DNA from: Halorussus marinus
GTDB taxonomy: Archaea > Halobacteriota > Halobacteria > Halobacteriales > Haladaptataceae
Assembly: GCF_004765795.1 (NCBI RefSeq)
Contig: NZ_SBIV01000012.1
Coordinates: forward strand, 1 to 64,000
DNA: 64,000 nucleotides
Direction of reading: 5' to 3'
Positions 6,579 through 13,468 of this stretch are shown in pieces. Position numbers and translations under genes: made by a program. A model generated the notes under the pieces. It was not told the DNA's origin, did not search any database, and saw only the letters and a list, made by a program, of their open reading frames with translations. Position 1 is the first letter of the stretch; every line of letters starts with the position of its first letter.

Positions 6579-8088
6579 CGGACGACACCTCCTTGGCACC
6601 GGTGAAAGTCCGCAGACTCGGCTCCTCCCCGGTTAGCGCCTCCGTGACGAGCGCCTTCGCCAGATGCACCGGCACCGCGTTCCCGATCTGGGCAGTGCGC
6701 GCGGCCTTCGTCCCGCCGGCGAACTCGTACTCCGGCGGGAAACCCTGGGCTGCGGCGAGTTCACGAGGCTGGAGCATCCGGTAGCGGAGCCCGAGTCCCC
6801 ACGGGGAGAGGTCGGGAACGCACAGCGCGTGGCGGTCCTTCGTCGTCACCGTCGGCAGTGGCTCGTCAACGTCGGCGGTGTCGCTGTTGCCGTAGTACTC
6901 GACGAGGAACGGACTGACGAGGTGACCGTCGTGGTTCGACGCCGTCACCGTGTGCAGCGGCCGCTCGCTGGGGTCGTACGTCGCGTTACTGTGGAGGCCT
7001 CTTTGAGGGCCGTTCCGCGGCTTCACGAACGCTTTCTCCGCGTGGATGCAGTGAATCGCGCCCCGGGTGGCGATGGTCGGCACGGGGTCCTCGCTGGCGT
7101 CCCGTGCACGAGCGTTCGAGTGCTGGCCCATCACCATCGACGTCGGCGTACCGCCGTCGGCCGCCACGGTCGTCGCCTCGGCTTCCACGAGGAACGGCGC
7201 GTCGCGGTTCTCGACGGCGTCCGCGACCGCGTCCGCAGAGACGACGTCCTCCTGCATCGCCTCAACGTCCTCCGGGGTGATGCTGGCGAGTACGTCCGCG
7301 TACCCGGCGAGTTCCTCGCCGCAGTGCTCGCGGATGCCCTTCGCGATGCGCTGCATCGTGTTGTTCGACAGCGGTCGGCTGCGTGTCCAGATCGACTCGC
7401 CCATGTCCGACCAGTCGATAACCTCCGCAGCCGGCCGCCACAGCTCGCGGTCGCCGTCCTCGGTGGGATTTCGGGCGTGCGTCGGCGCTGGATGCGTCGC
7501 ACGTCGGTCCCGACGGCCGACGACGAACAACCGGCGGCGCGAGGTGGCATCGCCGTAGTCGGCCGCGTTCAGCACGTCCCAGTCGATAGAGTAGCCGAGC
7601 GAGCAGAGGGCGTCAGTCCACGCCTCGAAGGTCTCGCCGTTCCGGGTCGGCTGACCGTCATCGTCGATCGGCCCCCAGGACTTGAGTTCGGGGACGTTCT
7701 CGACGAGCAGCGCGTTGGGTCGGGTTTTCTGCACCCAGTCGACGACGTGCCACGGCGACGCGCGGCGCTGCTCGTTCACGGGTTTGCCGCCGCGTGCACT
7801 TGAGAAGTGCGTGCATTCGGGGCCGGCGACGAGCAGATCGACGTCGTCGTCGCCGACGACGTTCGGCGGGTGGAGTTCTTCGACCTTCGCGTTGTGCTGT
7901 TCGGCCCACGCGTGGTTTCGGCGGTGGGTTTCGATGGCGTCCGTGTCGTGGTTCACCGCGATCAGCCGGACGTCCATGTCTAGGTTCTCGCAGGCGAGCG
8001 CGAGACCCGTACTGAAGCCACCGCCACCGCAGAACAGGTCCACGGCGGTCAACTGATGAGTTCCGCTCGCTGACTGCTCACTCGTCAC
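6571..8088 (-). CDS. DNA (cytosine-5) methyltransferase, viral type with PEC motif IV
   Basis: A 505-residue enzyme (GTG 8088 chosen because it overlaps the upstream stop as GTGA; GTG 8097 is an alternative). Motif I is DLFCGGGGFSTGL (residues 17-29). Motif IV is GPECTHFSSARGG with the catalytic Cys92 preceded by Glu rather than the usual Pro. Motif VI is ENVPEL (residues 130-135), motif VIII is SRRRLFVVGRR, and motif X near the C-terminus is IGNAVPVHLAKAL. It should transfer a methyl group from S-adenosylmethionine to cytosine C5 of a specific site. The PEC variant with ARGG is known in phage and haloarchaeal orphan methyltransferases. Likely role: modify element DNA against host restriction. 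No adjacent dedicated restriction enzyme is certain, though a nuclease-like gene lies at 8890-9405. Confidence 0.93.
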   Translation of the reverse strand: MTSEQSASGTHQLTAVDLFCGGGGFSTGLALACENLDMDVRLIAVNHDTDAIETHRRNHAWAEQHNAKVEELHPPNVVGDDDVDLLVAGPECTHFSSARGGKPVNEQRRASPWHVVDWVQKTRPNALLVENVPELKSWGPIDDDGQPTRNGETFEAWTDALCSLGYSIDWDVLNAADYGDATSRRRLFVVGRRDRRATHPAPTHARNPTEDGDRELWRPAAEVIDWSDMGESIWTRSRPLSNNTMQRIAKGIREHCGEELAGYADVLASITPEDVEAMQEDVVSADAVADAVENRDAPFLVEAEATTVAADGGTPTSMVMGQHSNARARDASEDPVPTIATRGAIHCIHAEKAFVKPRNGPQRGLHSNATYDPSERPLHTVTASNHDGHLVSPFLVEYYGNSDTADVDEPLPTVTTKDRHALCVPDLSPWGLGLRYRMLQPRELAAAQGFPPEYEFAGGTKAARTAQIGNAVPVHLAKALVTEALTGEEPSLRTFTGAKEVSSDD

Positions 8089-8381
8089 TTCAACCACCTC
8101 GCTTCGGGACGGAGGTCGTGACGAGCGCCGTACTCGCGCACCTCGATTGTCTCGGCAGCTGCCCAGTCGTCTGGGAATTTTTCGGAGTCCTGTGACCGAA
8201 CTTCGTGGTGGATATCCACGCCGACCCCGTGGAAGTACTCGATGACGAGTCGGTGCTCAACCGTCTCGTGCCTGTGGCGAATCCCGATGAACGGCTTCGT
8301 CGACCACTCGGAAAGAACATGCTGTCGGTCTGACTCCCATCGCTTTGCGGGGTCCTGACCGGTCGAGTACTTTGCCGTCAT
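8085..8381 (-). CDS. Hypothetical protein in the element operon
   Basis: A 98-residue protein beginning MTAKYSTGQDPAKRW. It contains HRHETVEHRLVIEYFHGVGVDIHHEV, a His-rich beta-type stretch, and ends LRPEARWLK. Its start overlaps the upstream DUF488 gene's stop (ATGA) and its stop overlaps the methyltransferase start, so it is expressed with them. No family was recognised. The concentration of histidines might bind metal, but no defined motif is present. Confidence 0.65.
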   Translation of the reverse strand: MTAKYSTGQDPAKRWESDRQHVLSEWSTKPFIGIRHRHETVEHRLVIEYFHGVGVDIHHEVRSQDSEKFPDDWAAAETIEVREYGARHDLRPEARWLK

Positions 8382-8893
8382 GCTGTCTCACCTCCGGAGA
8401 ACTCGGTCAGGCTGGCGAGTTCTGGACCGTCCTGCTCGTCGGTAGGCTCGTCGAGGTCCGATGGGTCGGGGTGATGCGAGACCTCGACGTCGAGGTCGTC
8501 GGCCAGCACGTCGGCGAGGACGTGTCGATGGCAGTACCGCGGGTTCTTCTCCCAGCAGACGAGCCAGACGTTGCGATATTCGGCTCTGTCGCGGAGTTCG
8601 TCGAGGACTTGCTGTTGGCCCGCACCGTCGAGGTGGTCTCGATAGCGGTCCTCGAAGTTGACCGTACGCCATGCAGCGGCGCTCGGGTTGGCGACTCCAT
8701 CTCGGTCGCCCGCTTCCTCGACAGTCTTGAACGCGTTGAGGAGATCGTCGGGCGGGGCGACCGCGGGAACGTTGCGGTCGGTGACGCGGAGAACGAAGTC
8801 CTTCGGGTAGCGGACGACGCCGAGGACGAGGTCGCCGTCGTCGGGGTGGACAAGGGACCCGAGACCGCCGAAGTAGGTCGTGTAGAGCGTCAC
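8378..8893 (-). CDS. DUF488 family protein
   Basis: A 171-residue protein starting at GTG 8893. The C-terminal half contains VWLVCWEKNPRYCHRHVLADVL, the hallmark of DUF488 (a conserved Cys-Trp-Glu and Cys-His-Arg pair). The N-terminal part has TYFGGLGSLVHPDD and GVVRYPKDF. DUF488 proteins are of unknown biochemical function and occur in many mobile elements, often near DNA modification or defence genes. Here the gene is coupled at both ends to the nuclease-like gene and a 98-residue hypothetical. Confidence 0.85.
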   Translation of the reverse strand: MTLYTTYFGGLGSLVHPDDGDLVLGVVRYPKDFVLRVTDRNVPAVAPPDDLLNAFKTVEEAGDRDGVANPSAAAWRTVNFEDRYRDHLDGAGQQQVLDELRDRAEYRNVWLVCWEKNPRYCHRHVLADVLADDLDVEVSHHPDPSDLDEPTDEQDGPELASLTEFSGGETA

Positions 8894-9405
8894 CGCCGGT
8901 CACCTCCCTCGATGTCGTCGGGATCAATAATGCGCGACCACGCCAGTTGCCGGTAACCTCGCTCCGAGCGGTCTCCCTCGACGGTGGTCCATCCCTCAGG
9001 CAGAACCTCGTCGAGGAGAGACGCCGGGATGACGGCCATCGCGAGGACGTGCTGGTTGCGGCCCGGGTGCGGGTCGTACACCGCGACCAAGTATGCGGCA
9101 TCCTCGTCGAGAAGGCGTTCATGCTGGCGCTCGCGGATGAAGATGCGGCCGCGCGCGCCACTGGCGAGGCGTATCTGAGCGCTCTTGATTTCGACGTGTG
9201 TGCCCTTCGCGATCAAGTTGATACCGCGGAAGATGACGACATCGGTCGTAGTCGGGTCGAGCAGCGAGTCGGCCTGCGCGTCGCACCACTCGGCTTCGCG
9301 GTCGCTGACGTACGCAAGTTGTTCGACGCGCTGGAGAACATTCGCCTCGACAGACTCACCCGCGACCTTCGGATGGGGAACCGCGGGCGCATCGGACTCA
9401 CTCAC
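8890..9405 (-). CDS. PD-(D/E)XK-like nuclease
   Basis: A 171-residue protein starting at GTG 9405. A predicted strand with Asp55 is followed by THVEIKSAQI (Glu72-x-Lys74), then Arg-rich IFIRERQHERLL and AAYLVAVYD. This D...ExK arrangement, followed by a helix with Q-H, is the signature of the PD-(D/E)XK nuclease fold, as in small haloarchaeal endonuclease-like proteins encoded by viruses and plasmids. Metal-dependent DNA cleavage is likely; the substrate is unknown. Being in one operon with the methyltransferase, it could be a restriction partner, a resolvase or a repair enzyme. Confidence 0.65.
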   Translation of the reverse strand: MSESDAPAVPHPKVAGESVEANVLQRVEQLAYVSDREAEWCDAQADSLLDPTTTDVVIFRGINLIAKGTHVEIKSAQIRLASGARGRIFIRERQHERLLDEDAAYLVAVYDPHPGRNQHVLAMAVIPASLLDEVLPEGWTTVEGDRSERGYRQLAWSRIIDPDDIEGGDRR

Positions 9406-9713
9406 TGGAACGCACCTCCTGCCTTCGCGTGACTGTTGCGCAACCGCCAGGGTTCGTCGGCAGGGTCAGTGTGATTGACATCGCGACCCGCGCCGGTTCC
9501 CTTCTGGAGACGGGTGATGGTGTCGCACTCAATGCAGCGGTGGACGATGTCCTGGTCGTCACCGAAGACGCGGCGGAACTGCTCGGTGACGTGGGTACCG
9601 CAGAACTGGCACTGGTCGAGTTCAGGGTTATCGTTGCTCGCGTCCGCGAGGTCGTCACTGGCAGCCTCCGAGTTGTCGGCCTGGGTGGCTTCGGGATTGT
9701 GGAGGACCGCCAT
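9402..9713 (-). CDS. DUF7563-like small zinc-finger protein
   Basis: A 103-residue protein; ATG 9713 is chosen because it shares its A with the stop of the upstream microprotein. After a 33-residue acidic tail comes CQFCGTHVTEQFRRVFGD (Cys35, Cys38) and HRCIECDTI (Cys60, Cys63). The pattern CxxCGxxVTxxFxRVFGD...CxxC is that of the haloarchaeal DUF7563 zinc-binding family (name from memory). Such proteins are abundant in haloarchaeal mobile elements. The C-terminal 35 residues are low complexity. Confidence 0.75.
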   Translation of the reverse strand: MAVLHNPEATQADNSEAASDDLADASNDNPELDQCQFCGTHVTEQFRRVFGDDQDIVHRCIECDTITRLQKGTGAGRDVNHTDPADEPWRLRNSHAKAGGAFQ

Positions 9714-9817
9714 CAGGGCCGACACCTCCCGTCGTTGAGGGCCGGGCAGTCTTTCTTCGGCGTGTCGATGGCACAACCGCAGTAGATACAGACGGGCGTG
9801 TAGCGGTCGATGCTCAC
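9713..9817 (-). CDS. 34-residue CxxC microprotein, first gene of the element operon
   Basis: From GTG 9817 an open frame encodes 34 residues: MSIDRYTPVCIYCGCAIDTP then KKDCPALNDGRCRP. The cysteine pattern CxxCxC...C...C suits a tiny zinc-binding domain. The stop (TGA, 9715-9713) shares one base with the ATG of the next gene, the same coupling style as the rest of the operon. It is shorter than usual gene-calling cut-offs. An in-frame GTG at 9826 is an alternative start. Confidence 0.6.
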   Translation of the reverse strand: MSIDRYTPVCIYCGCAIDTPKKDCPALNDGRCRP

Positions 9818-9991
9818 GCTGACCACCCCAGTTCCCTAATCTGACCGCGGGAAGGCGGTGACCCGCGTGCCGGATGCGAAGCTACTCGCTTTCTATTGGG
9901 GGTATGTTGAGATGTTGATTCGCCGGTTTCCGGGGAGAACAGACGCGTAGCTGTCTGTTTAGTTTCCCCAGATACAGCTTTAAAATCTGGA
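9818..9991. other. Right junction of the integrated element beside tRNA-Ala
   Basis: This AT-richer stretch holds the presumed promoter of the leftward operon and the end of the element. The sequence immediately 3' of the tRNA (reading minus) contains the T-rich ATTTTAAAG, which could terminate the tRNA transcript. The att core is expected inside the tRNA 3' half (9992-10010). I found no second copy of that sequence within the window, so the other att site lies beyond the left edge. Confidence 0.5.
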
Positions 9992-10063
9992 TGGACTCGC
10001 CGGGATTTGAACCCGGGGCCTTCCCCGTGCCAGGGGGATGATCTACCGCTGATCTACGAGCCC
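9992..10063 (-). tRNA. tRNA-Ala (anticodon GGC)
   Basis: The minus strand folds as a 72-nt tRNA. The acceptor GGGCTCG pairs with CGAGTCC and contains a G3-U70 pair, the alanine identity element. The D stem is GATC/GATC. The anticodon stem TCCCC/GGGGA encloses the loop CTGGCAC with anticodon GGC. The T arm is CCGGG-TTCAAAT-CCCGG and the discriminator is A. CCA is not encoded. It reads GCC alanine codons. The mobile element abuts its 3' end. Confidence 0.96.
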
Positions 10064-10360
10064 TCGAACGCATCCTCACGTTGTCCGGGGCTACTGATAA
10101 ACCTCTCGGAATCCGGCCACCCCGGTGGGCGCTCACACGCCGGCGGGGAATGTGACCATTTAATTACCTCCGGGCACTTCCTTGAGCTACGGGAACGGCA
10201 CAGCCGCAAATCTGACTCGCCGGCGCTCGCGGGCCTCGCCCGCGACGGGGTCTCGGACCCCACCTCTTGACCGGCTCGGGATTGCGGACGTGCACGCGTC
10301 GGACCGACGCACCGCACACCCACAGGACCACAGCGGACTGTGCAGTTCCAATCACCAACA
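10064..10360. other. Intergenic region between tRNA-Ala and rps15
   Basis: This 297-base gap carries the divergent promoters of the tRNA (minus) and the rps15 operon (plus). An AT-rich patch CCATTTAATTACC lies at about 10158-10170. No convincing gene is visible; the Arg-rich open frames here are shadows. Confidence 0.5.
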
Positions 10361-10828
10361 ATGGCACGAATGCACACCCGCCGCCGCGGCTCGTCCGACT
10401 CGGACAAGCCGGTGGCAGACGAACCCCCGGAGTGGAGCGACGTAGACGAAGACGAGATCGAAGCCCGCATCGTCGAGCTGGCCGAGCAGGGCCACAGCCC
10501 CAGCGAGATCGGGCTGAAACTGCGCGACGAGGGCGTGAAGGGCACGCCGGTCCCCGACGTGAAGCTGGCGACCGGCAAGAAGGTCACCGAGATCCTCGAG
10601 GAGAACGACGCCGACGACGACCTCCCCGAGGACCTCCGGAATCTGATGAAGCGGGCCGTCCGCCTGCGCGAGCACATGGACGAGAACCCCCAGGACCACG
10701 CCAACAAGCGCGCGCTCCAGAACACCCAGTCGAAGGTCCGTCGCCTCGTCGACTACTATCGCGGCGACGAGCTCGACGAGGAGTTCACGTACTCGTACGA
10801 CACCGCCAAGGCGCTCCTCGAAGAGTAG
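10361..10828 (+). CDS. rps15: 30S ribosomal protein S15 (uS15)
   Basis: A 155-residue archaeal uS15. The ATG at 10361 starts MARMHTRRRG, the conserved archaeal/eukaryotic N-terminus. WSDVDEDEIEARIVELAEQG and GLKLRDEGVKGTPVPDVK follow, and the RNA-binding core is LRNLMKRAVRLREHM...NKRALQNTQSKVRRLVDYYR. It binds the central domain of 16S rRNA. It is the first gene of an operon with a RecJ-like gene, a Pcc1-like gene and rps3ae, with no spacing between its stop and the next start. Confidence 0.97.
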   Translation: MARMHTRRRGSSDSDKPVADEPPEWSDVDEDEIEARIVELAEQGHSPSEIGLKLRDEGVKGTPVPDVKLATGKKVTEILEENDADDDLPEDLRNLMKRAVRLREHMDENPQDHANKRALQNTQSKVRRLVDYYRGDELDEEFTYSYDTAKALLEE

Positions 10829-11983
10829 ATGTCCACCTCGGGTCGCCGCACAGCCGACGGGCACGCTCCCGACGCCAGCGACGTGGCCGCGACGCTCCGC
10901 GAGTCGGAGTTCGTCCGGCTGCTCGCGCGCGCCGACGGCGACTGCCTCGCCGCGGCCGGGCTACTCGCCGGCGCGCTCGCCGAGCGCGGCGTCCCTTATC
11001 AGGTGCGGGTCGGCCGGTTCGGCGAGACGCTCGCCGACGGCGATCGCCGCGACGCGACCGTCGGCGTCGGACTCGATCCGTCGGCCGACGCCCACCTGCC
11101 GGCCGAGGCGACGCCGGCGAGCGCGACCGCCTTCGACGCGGCGGGCGACCTCGACGCCTCGCCCGATCCGGCGCTCGCGCTGGCGGGCGTCCTCGCGAGC
11201 GACGCGCCACCCCGCGACCGAGCGGTCCGCGTTCGCGAGGCCGCCCGAGAGTCGAGCGTCGAGCGCCGACCCGGCGTCGGGGTGCCGACCGACGACCTCG
11301 CCGACGGGCTCGCGCACACGACGCTCGCCCACGCCGACTACTCCGGCGACGCCGGCGCCGCGCAGGCGACGCTCGCCGAACTCGGCCTCCCGGCCGAACT
11401 CGACGAGTCGGCCCGACGGACGGTGGCCTCCGAGTTCGCGCTCGCGGTTACGGGCGGCCCCGAGGCGACCGCGCGGGCGGCCGAGGCGGTCGAGCGCGCG
11501 CTCAGACCGCACGCGCTCGCCGACGGTCCCTTCGCGACCGTCGAGGGGTACGCCGACGTGCTGGCGGCGGTCGCCCGCGAACGACCGGGCACCGCGAGCG
11601 CGCTCGCGCTCGGTCACGACGCGCGGACCGACGCGCTCGACGCGTGGCGCGACCACGCCCGAGCCGCCCACGGGGCGCTCCGGGCGGCCACGACCGCCCG
11701 GTACGACGGCCTGTTCGCCGCCAGAACCGACGCCGCGCCCGTCGAGACGGTCGCCCGACTCCTCCAGGACTTCCGGTCGCCCGAACCCGTCGCGCTCGTC
11801 GTGACCGACGAGGAAGCGGCCGCGGCCGCGACCGACGAGCGGGCGATCGGCGCCGCGATGACCGACGCGGTCAACGCGGTCGGCGGCGTCGGCGGCGGCA
11901 CCGCCCGACGCGGCTACGCGCGGTTCGATCCCGAGACGGACGCCAAGGAGTTTCTCACCGCCTTCCGGGAGGCCAACGCATGA
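10829..11983 (+). CDS. RecJ/Cdc45-like DHH-superfamily protein
   Basis: A 384-residue Ala/Asp-rich protein whose ATG directly follows the rps15 stop. Near residues 33-55, ADGDCLAAAGLLAGALAERG resembles motif I of DHH phosphoesterases (usually H-A-D-x-D-G followed by an Ala-rich helix). The other DHH motifs are not clear, so catalysis may be lost. Haloarchaeal genomes carry a gene here annotated as RecJ-like exonuclease, and archaeal RecJ/GAN relatives act with GINS and MCM at replication forks. The next start overlaps its stop (ATGA). The link to ribosomal and KEOPS genes is conserved context rather than explained function. Confidence 0.7.
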   Translation: MSTSGRRTADGHAPDASDVAATLRESEFVRLLARADGDCLAAAGLLAGALAERGVPYQVRVGRFGETLADGDRRDATVGVGLDPSADAHLPAEATPASATAFDAAGDLDASPDPALALAGVLASDAPPRDRAVRVREAARESSVERRPGVGVPTDDLADGLAHTTLAHADYSGDAGAAQATLAELGLPAELDESARRTVASEFALAVTGGPEATARAAEAVERALRPHALADGPFATVEGYADVLAAVARERPGTASALALGHDARTDALDAWRDHARAAHGALRAATTARYDGLFAARTDAAPVETVARLLQDFRSPEPVALVVTDEEAAAAATDERAIGAAMTDAVNAVGGVGGGTARRGYARFDPETDAKEFLTAFREANA

Positions 11984-12243
11984 GTCGCACGGCGACGATC
12001 CGGACGGAACTCGACGACGCCGAGACGATCGCGGCGGCGGTCCGCCCCGACAACACGTCCGAAATCGACACTCGCGTCGACGAGACGAGCGGGGACGCCG
12101 ACGGCGTCGTGGTGACGACCGTCGAGCGCGAGACGACCGGCGGACTCCGGACCACGGTCGACGACTACGTGGTGAACCTCGCGGTGGCCAAGCGAGTGGT
12201 ACAGGCAGCCAAACGACACGCAGACGCTACAACACAACCATGA
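11980..12243 (+). CDS. KEOPS complex Pcc1-like subunit
   Basis: An 87-residue protein, starting at ATG 11980 overlapping the RecJ-like stop and ending in an ATGA overlap with rps3ae. The pattern AETIAAAVRPDNTSEIDTRV...ETTGGLRTTVDDYVVNLAVAKRV matches Pcc1/CgiP-type subunits. KEOPS makes the t6A modification at position 37 of ANN-decoding tRNAs, and Pcc1 forms the dimerisation platform for Kae1. Placement with ribosomal proteins fits a translation role. Confidence 0.85.
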   Translation: MSRTATIRTELDDAETIAAAVRPDNTSEIDTRVDETSGDADGVVVTTVERETTGGLRTTVDDYVVNLAVAKRVVQAAKRHADATTQP

Positions 12244-12875
12244 GCGAACGATCAGTTTCCAAGCAGAAACAGGAGAAGCGGTGGTACACCATTCACGCCC
12301 CACAGCAGTTCGACCGGGCCGAACTCGGTGAGACCCCCGCGGACGAACCGGACAAAGTGCTGGGTCGCAACGTCGAGACGACGCTCGGCGACCTGCAGGG
12401 CGACGCCAGCGAGAACAACACGAAGCTCACGTTCAAGATCAACGACGTGGGAAGCGACGCGGCCTACACCGAGTTCGTCAAGCACGAACTCACCCGCGAC
12501 TACCTCCGCAGTCTGGTACGGCGCGGCGCCTCGAAGGTCGAGGCGTACGTCACGGTCCTCACGACCGACGACTACCGCGTGCAGGTCCAGCCGGTGGCGT
12601 TCACGACCAAAGACGCCGACGCGAGCCAAGAGAAGGCGATCCGGGACACGATGACCCGCATCGTCGAGGAGGCCGCCGAGGACCGGACGTTCGAAGACCT
12701 CGTCGACTCCATCGTCGAGGGCCGACTCTCGTCGGCCATCTACGGCGACGCGAAGACGATCTACCCCCTCCGACGCGTCGAGATCAAGAAGACGACCCTC
12801 GAAGCCCGACCCGAGGAAGTCGCCGCCGAGGAAGAGACCGCGGTCGACGTCGACGAAGACGAAGTCGAGGTCTGA
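12240..12875 (+). CDS. rps3ae: 30S ribosomal protein S3Ae (eS1)
   Basis: A 211-residue eS1 protein: SKQKQEKRWYTIHAPQQFD at the N-terminus, VLGRNVETTLGDLQGD, then KLTFKINDVGSDAAYTEFV and HELTRDYLRSLVRRG, then IYPLRRVEIKKTT. The tail is acidic. It binds near the mRNA exit of the small subunit in archaea and eukaryotes. It is last in the four-gene rps15 operon and is followed by a T-rich terminator. Confidence 0.97.
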   Translation: MSERSVSKQKQEKRWYTIHAPQQFDRAELGETPADEPDKVLGRNVETTLGDLQGDASENNTKLTFKINDVGSDAAYTEFVKHELTRDYLRSLVRRGASKVEAYVTVLTTDDYRVQVQPVAFTTKDADASQEKAIRDTMTRIVEEAAEDRTFEDLVDSIVEGRLSSAIYGDAKTIYPLRRVEIKKTTLEARPEEVAAEEETAVDVDEDEVEV

Positions 12876-12885
12876 GCCGGTCGCA

Positions 12886-12899
12886 TTTTTCGTTTTATC
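12886..12899 (+). terminator. T-rich archaeal terminator after rps3ae
   Basis: Two T runs, TTTTT (12886-12890) and TTTT (12893-12896), lie just after the rps3ae stop in an otherwise GC-rich sequence, the usual signal for archaeal intrinsic termination. The halocyanin gene converges on the same 40-base gap. Confidence 0.55.
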
Positions 12900-12914
12900 G
12901 ACGGTCCAGAGTGG

Positions 12915-13355
12915 CTACTCCGTCACGACGACGGTTCCGACCATCCCCGACGGCTCGTGGGGGATACAGAAGTACTGGTACTCGCCGGGCACCTCGAAGG
13001 TGTGTTCGTACACCTCGCCCGACTCGATGCGACCCTCGAAGCCGGCCATCCACCCCTCGCGGGCGGCCTGCTCGGTGTCGAACCCGCCCGACGCGAAGAA
13101 CTCGGCGTCCTCGGGGATCCCGGACTCGTACGCGGTGACGGTGTGGCGGCGGTTGCCCGTGTTCTGGAAGACGACCGTGGTTCCGGCCTCGACGGTTATC
13201 TCGGCCGGCCGGAAGAACGACGCGCCCATCCCCACGTCGTGGTCGGCGTCGTCGCCTCCCGAGTCGTCCGGTTCGGTGATGCCGAGCCGCGCACAGCCAG
13301 CGAGCCCGACCGTCGCGACGCCAGACGCCCCGGCGAGAAACGTTCGGCGGTCCAT
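12915..13355 (-). CDS. Halocyanin-type blue copper lipoprotein, Tat-exported
   Basis: A 146-residue protein; ATG 13355 places a twin-arginine signal MDRRTFLAG at the start, with lipobox LAGC and Cys21 as the lipidation site. After an acidic linker comes a plastocyanin-like domain. Copper ligands are visible as His in RRHTV and Cys, His and Met in YFCIPHEPSGM. It is a membrane-tethered electron carrier on the outside of the cell, as in other haloarchaeal halocyanins. It is monocistronic and convergent with rps3ae. Confidence 0.92.
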   Translation of the reverse strand: MDRRTFLAGASGVATVGLAGCARLGITEPDDSGGDDADHDVGMGASFFRPAEITVEAGTTVVFQNTGNRRHTVTAYESGIPEDAEFFASGGFDTEQAAREGWMAGFEGRIESGEVYEHTFEVPGEYQYFCIPHEPSGMVGTVVVTE

Positions 13356-13428
13356 GGTCGACTCTCGGGACGGCGAAGGTATATGGCTCACGGAAGCCCG
13401 GCGGTCGGGCCGACGCGGGGGCGGTCGA

Positions 13429-13436
13429 TTATAAAA
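13429..13436 (+). promoter_or_regulatory. TATA box for pssA
   Basis: TTATAAAA lies about 36 bases before the pssA ATG at 13469, giving a transcript with at most a very short leader. Confidence 0.55.
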
Positions 13437-13468
13437 ACGTATGAAGGCCGATCACCGACCCCGAACGT

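Noticed and set aside
3512-9899. CCAATAGAAA at 3512-3521 and its reverse complement at 9890-9899 as possible element-end repeats
   Set aside because: Only ten bases, inside the element rather than at both ends, and not part of the tRNA sequence; chance is sufficient.
10267-12243. Long 658-residue plus-strand frame across rps15 and the RecJ-like gene
   Set aside because: Extremely Arg-rich, a GC-driven shadow of the true frames; only its last 87 codons (11980-12243) are a real gene (Pcc1).
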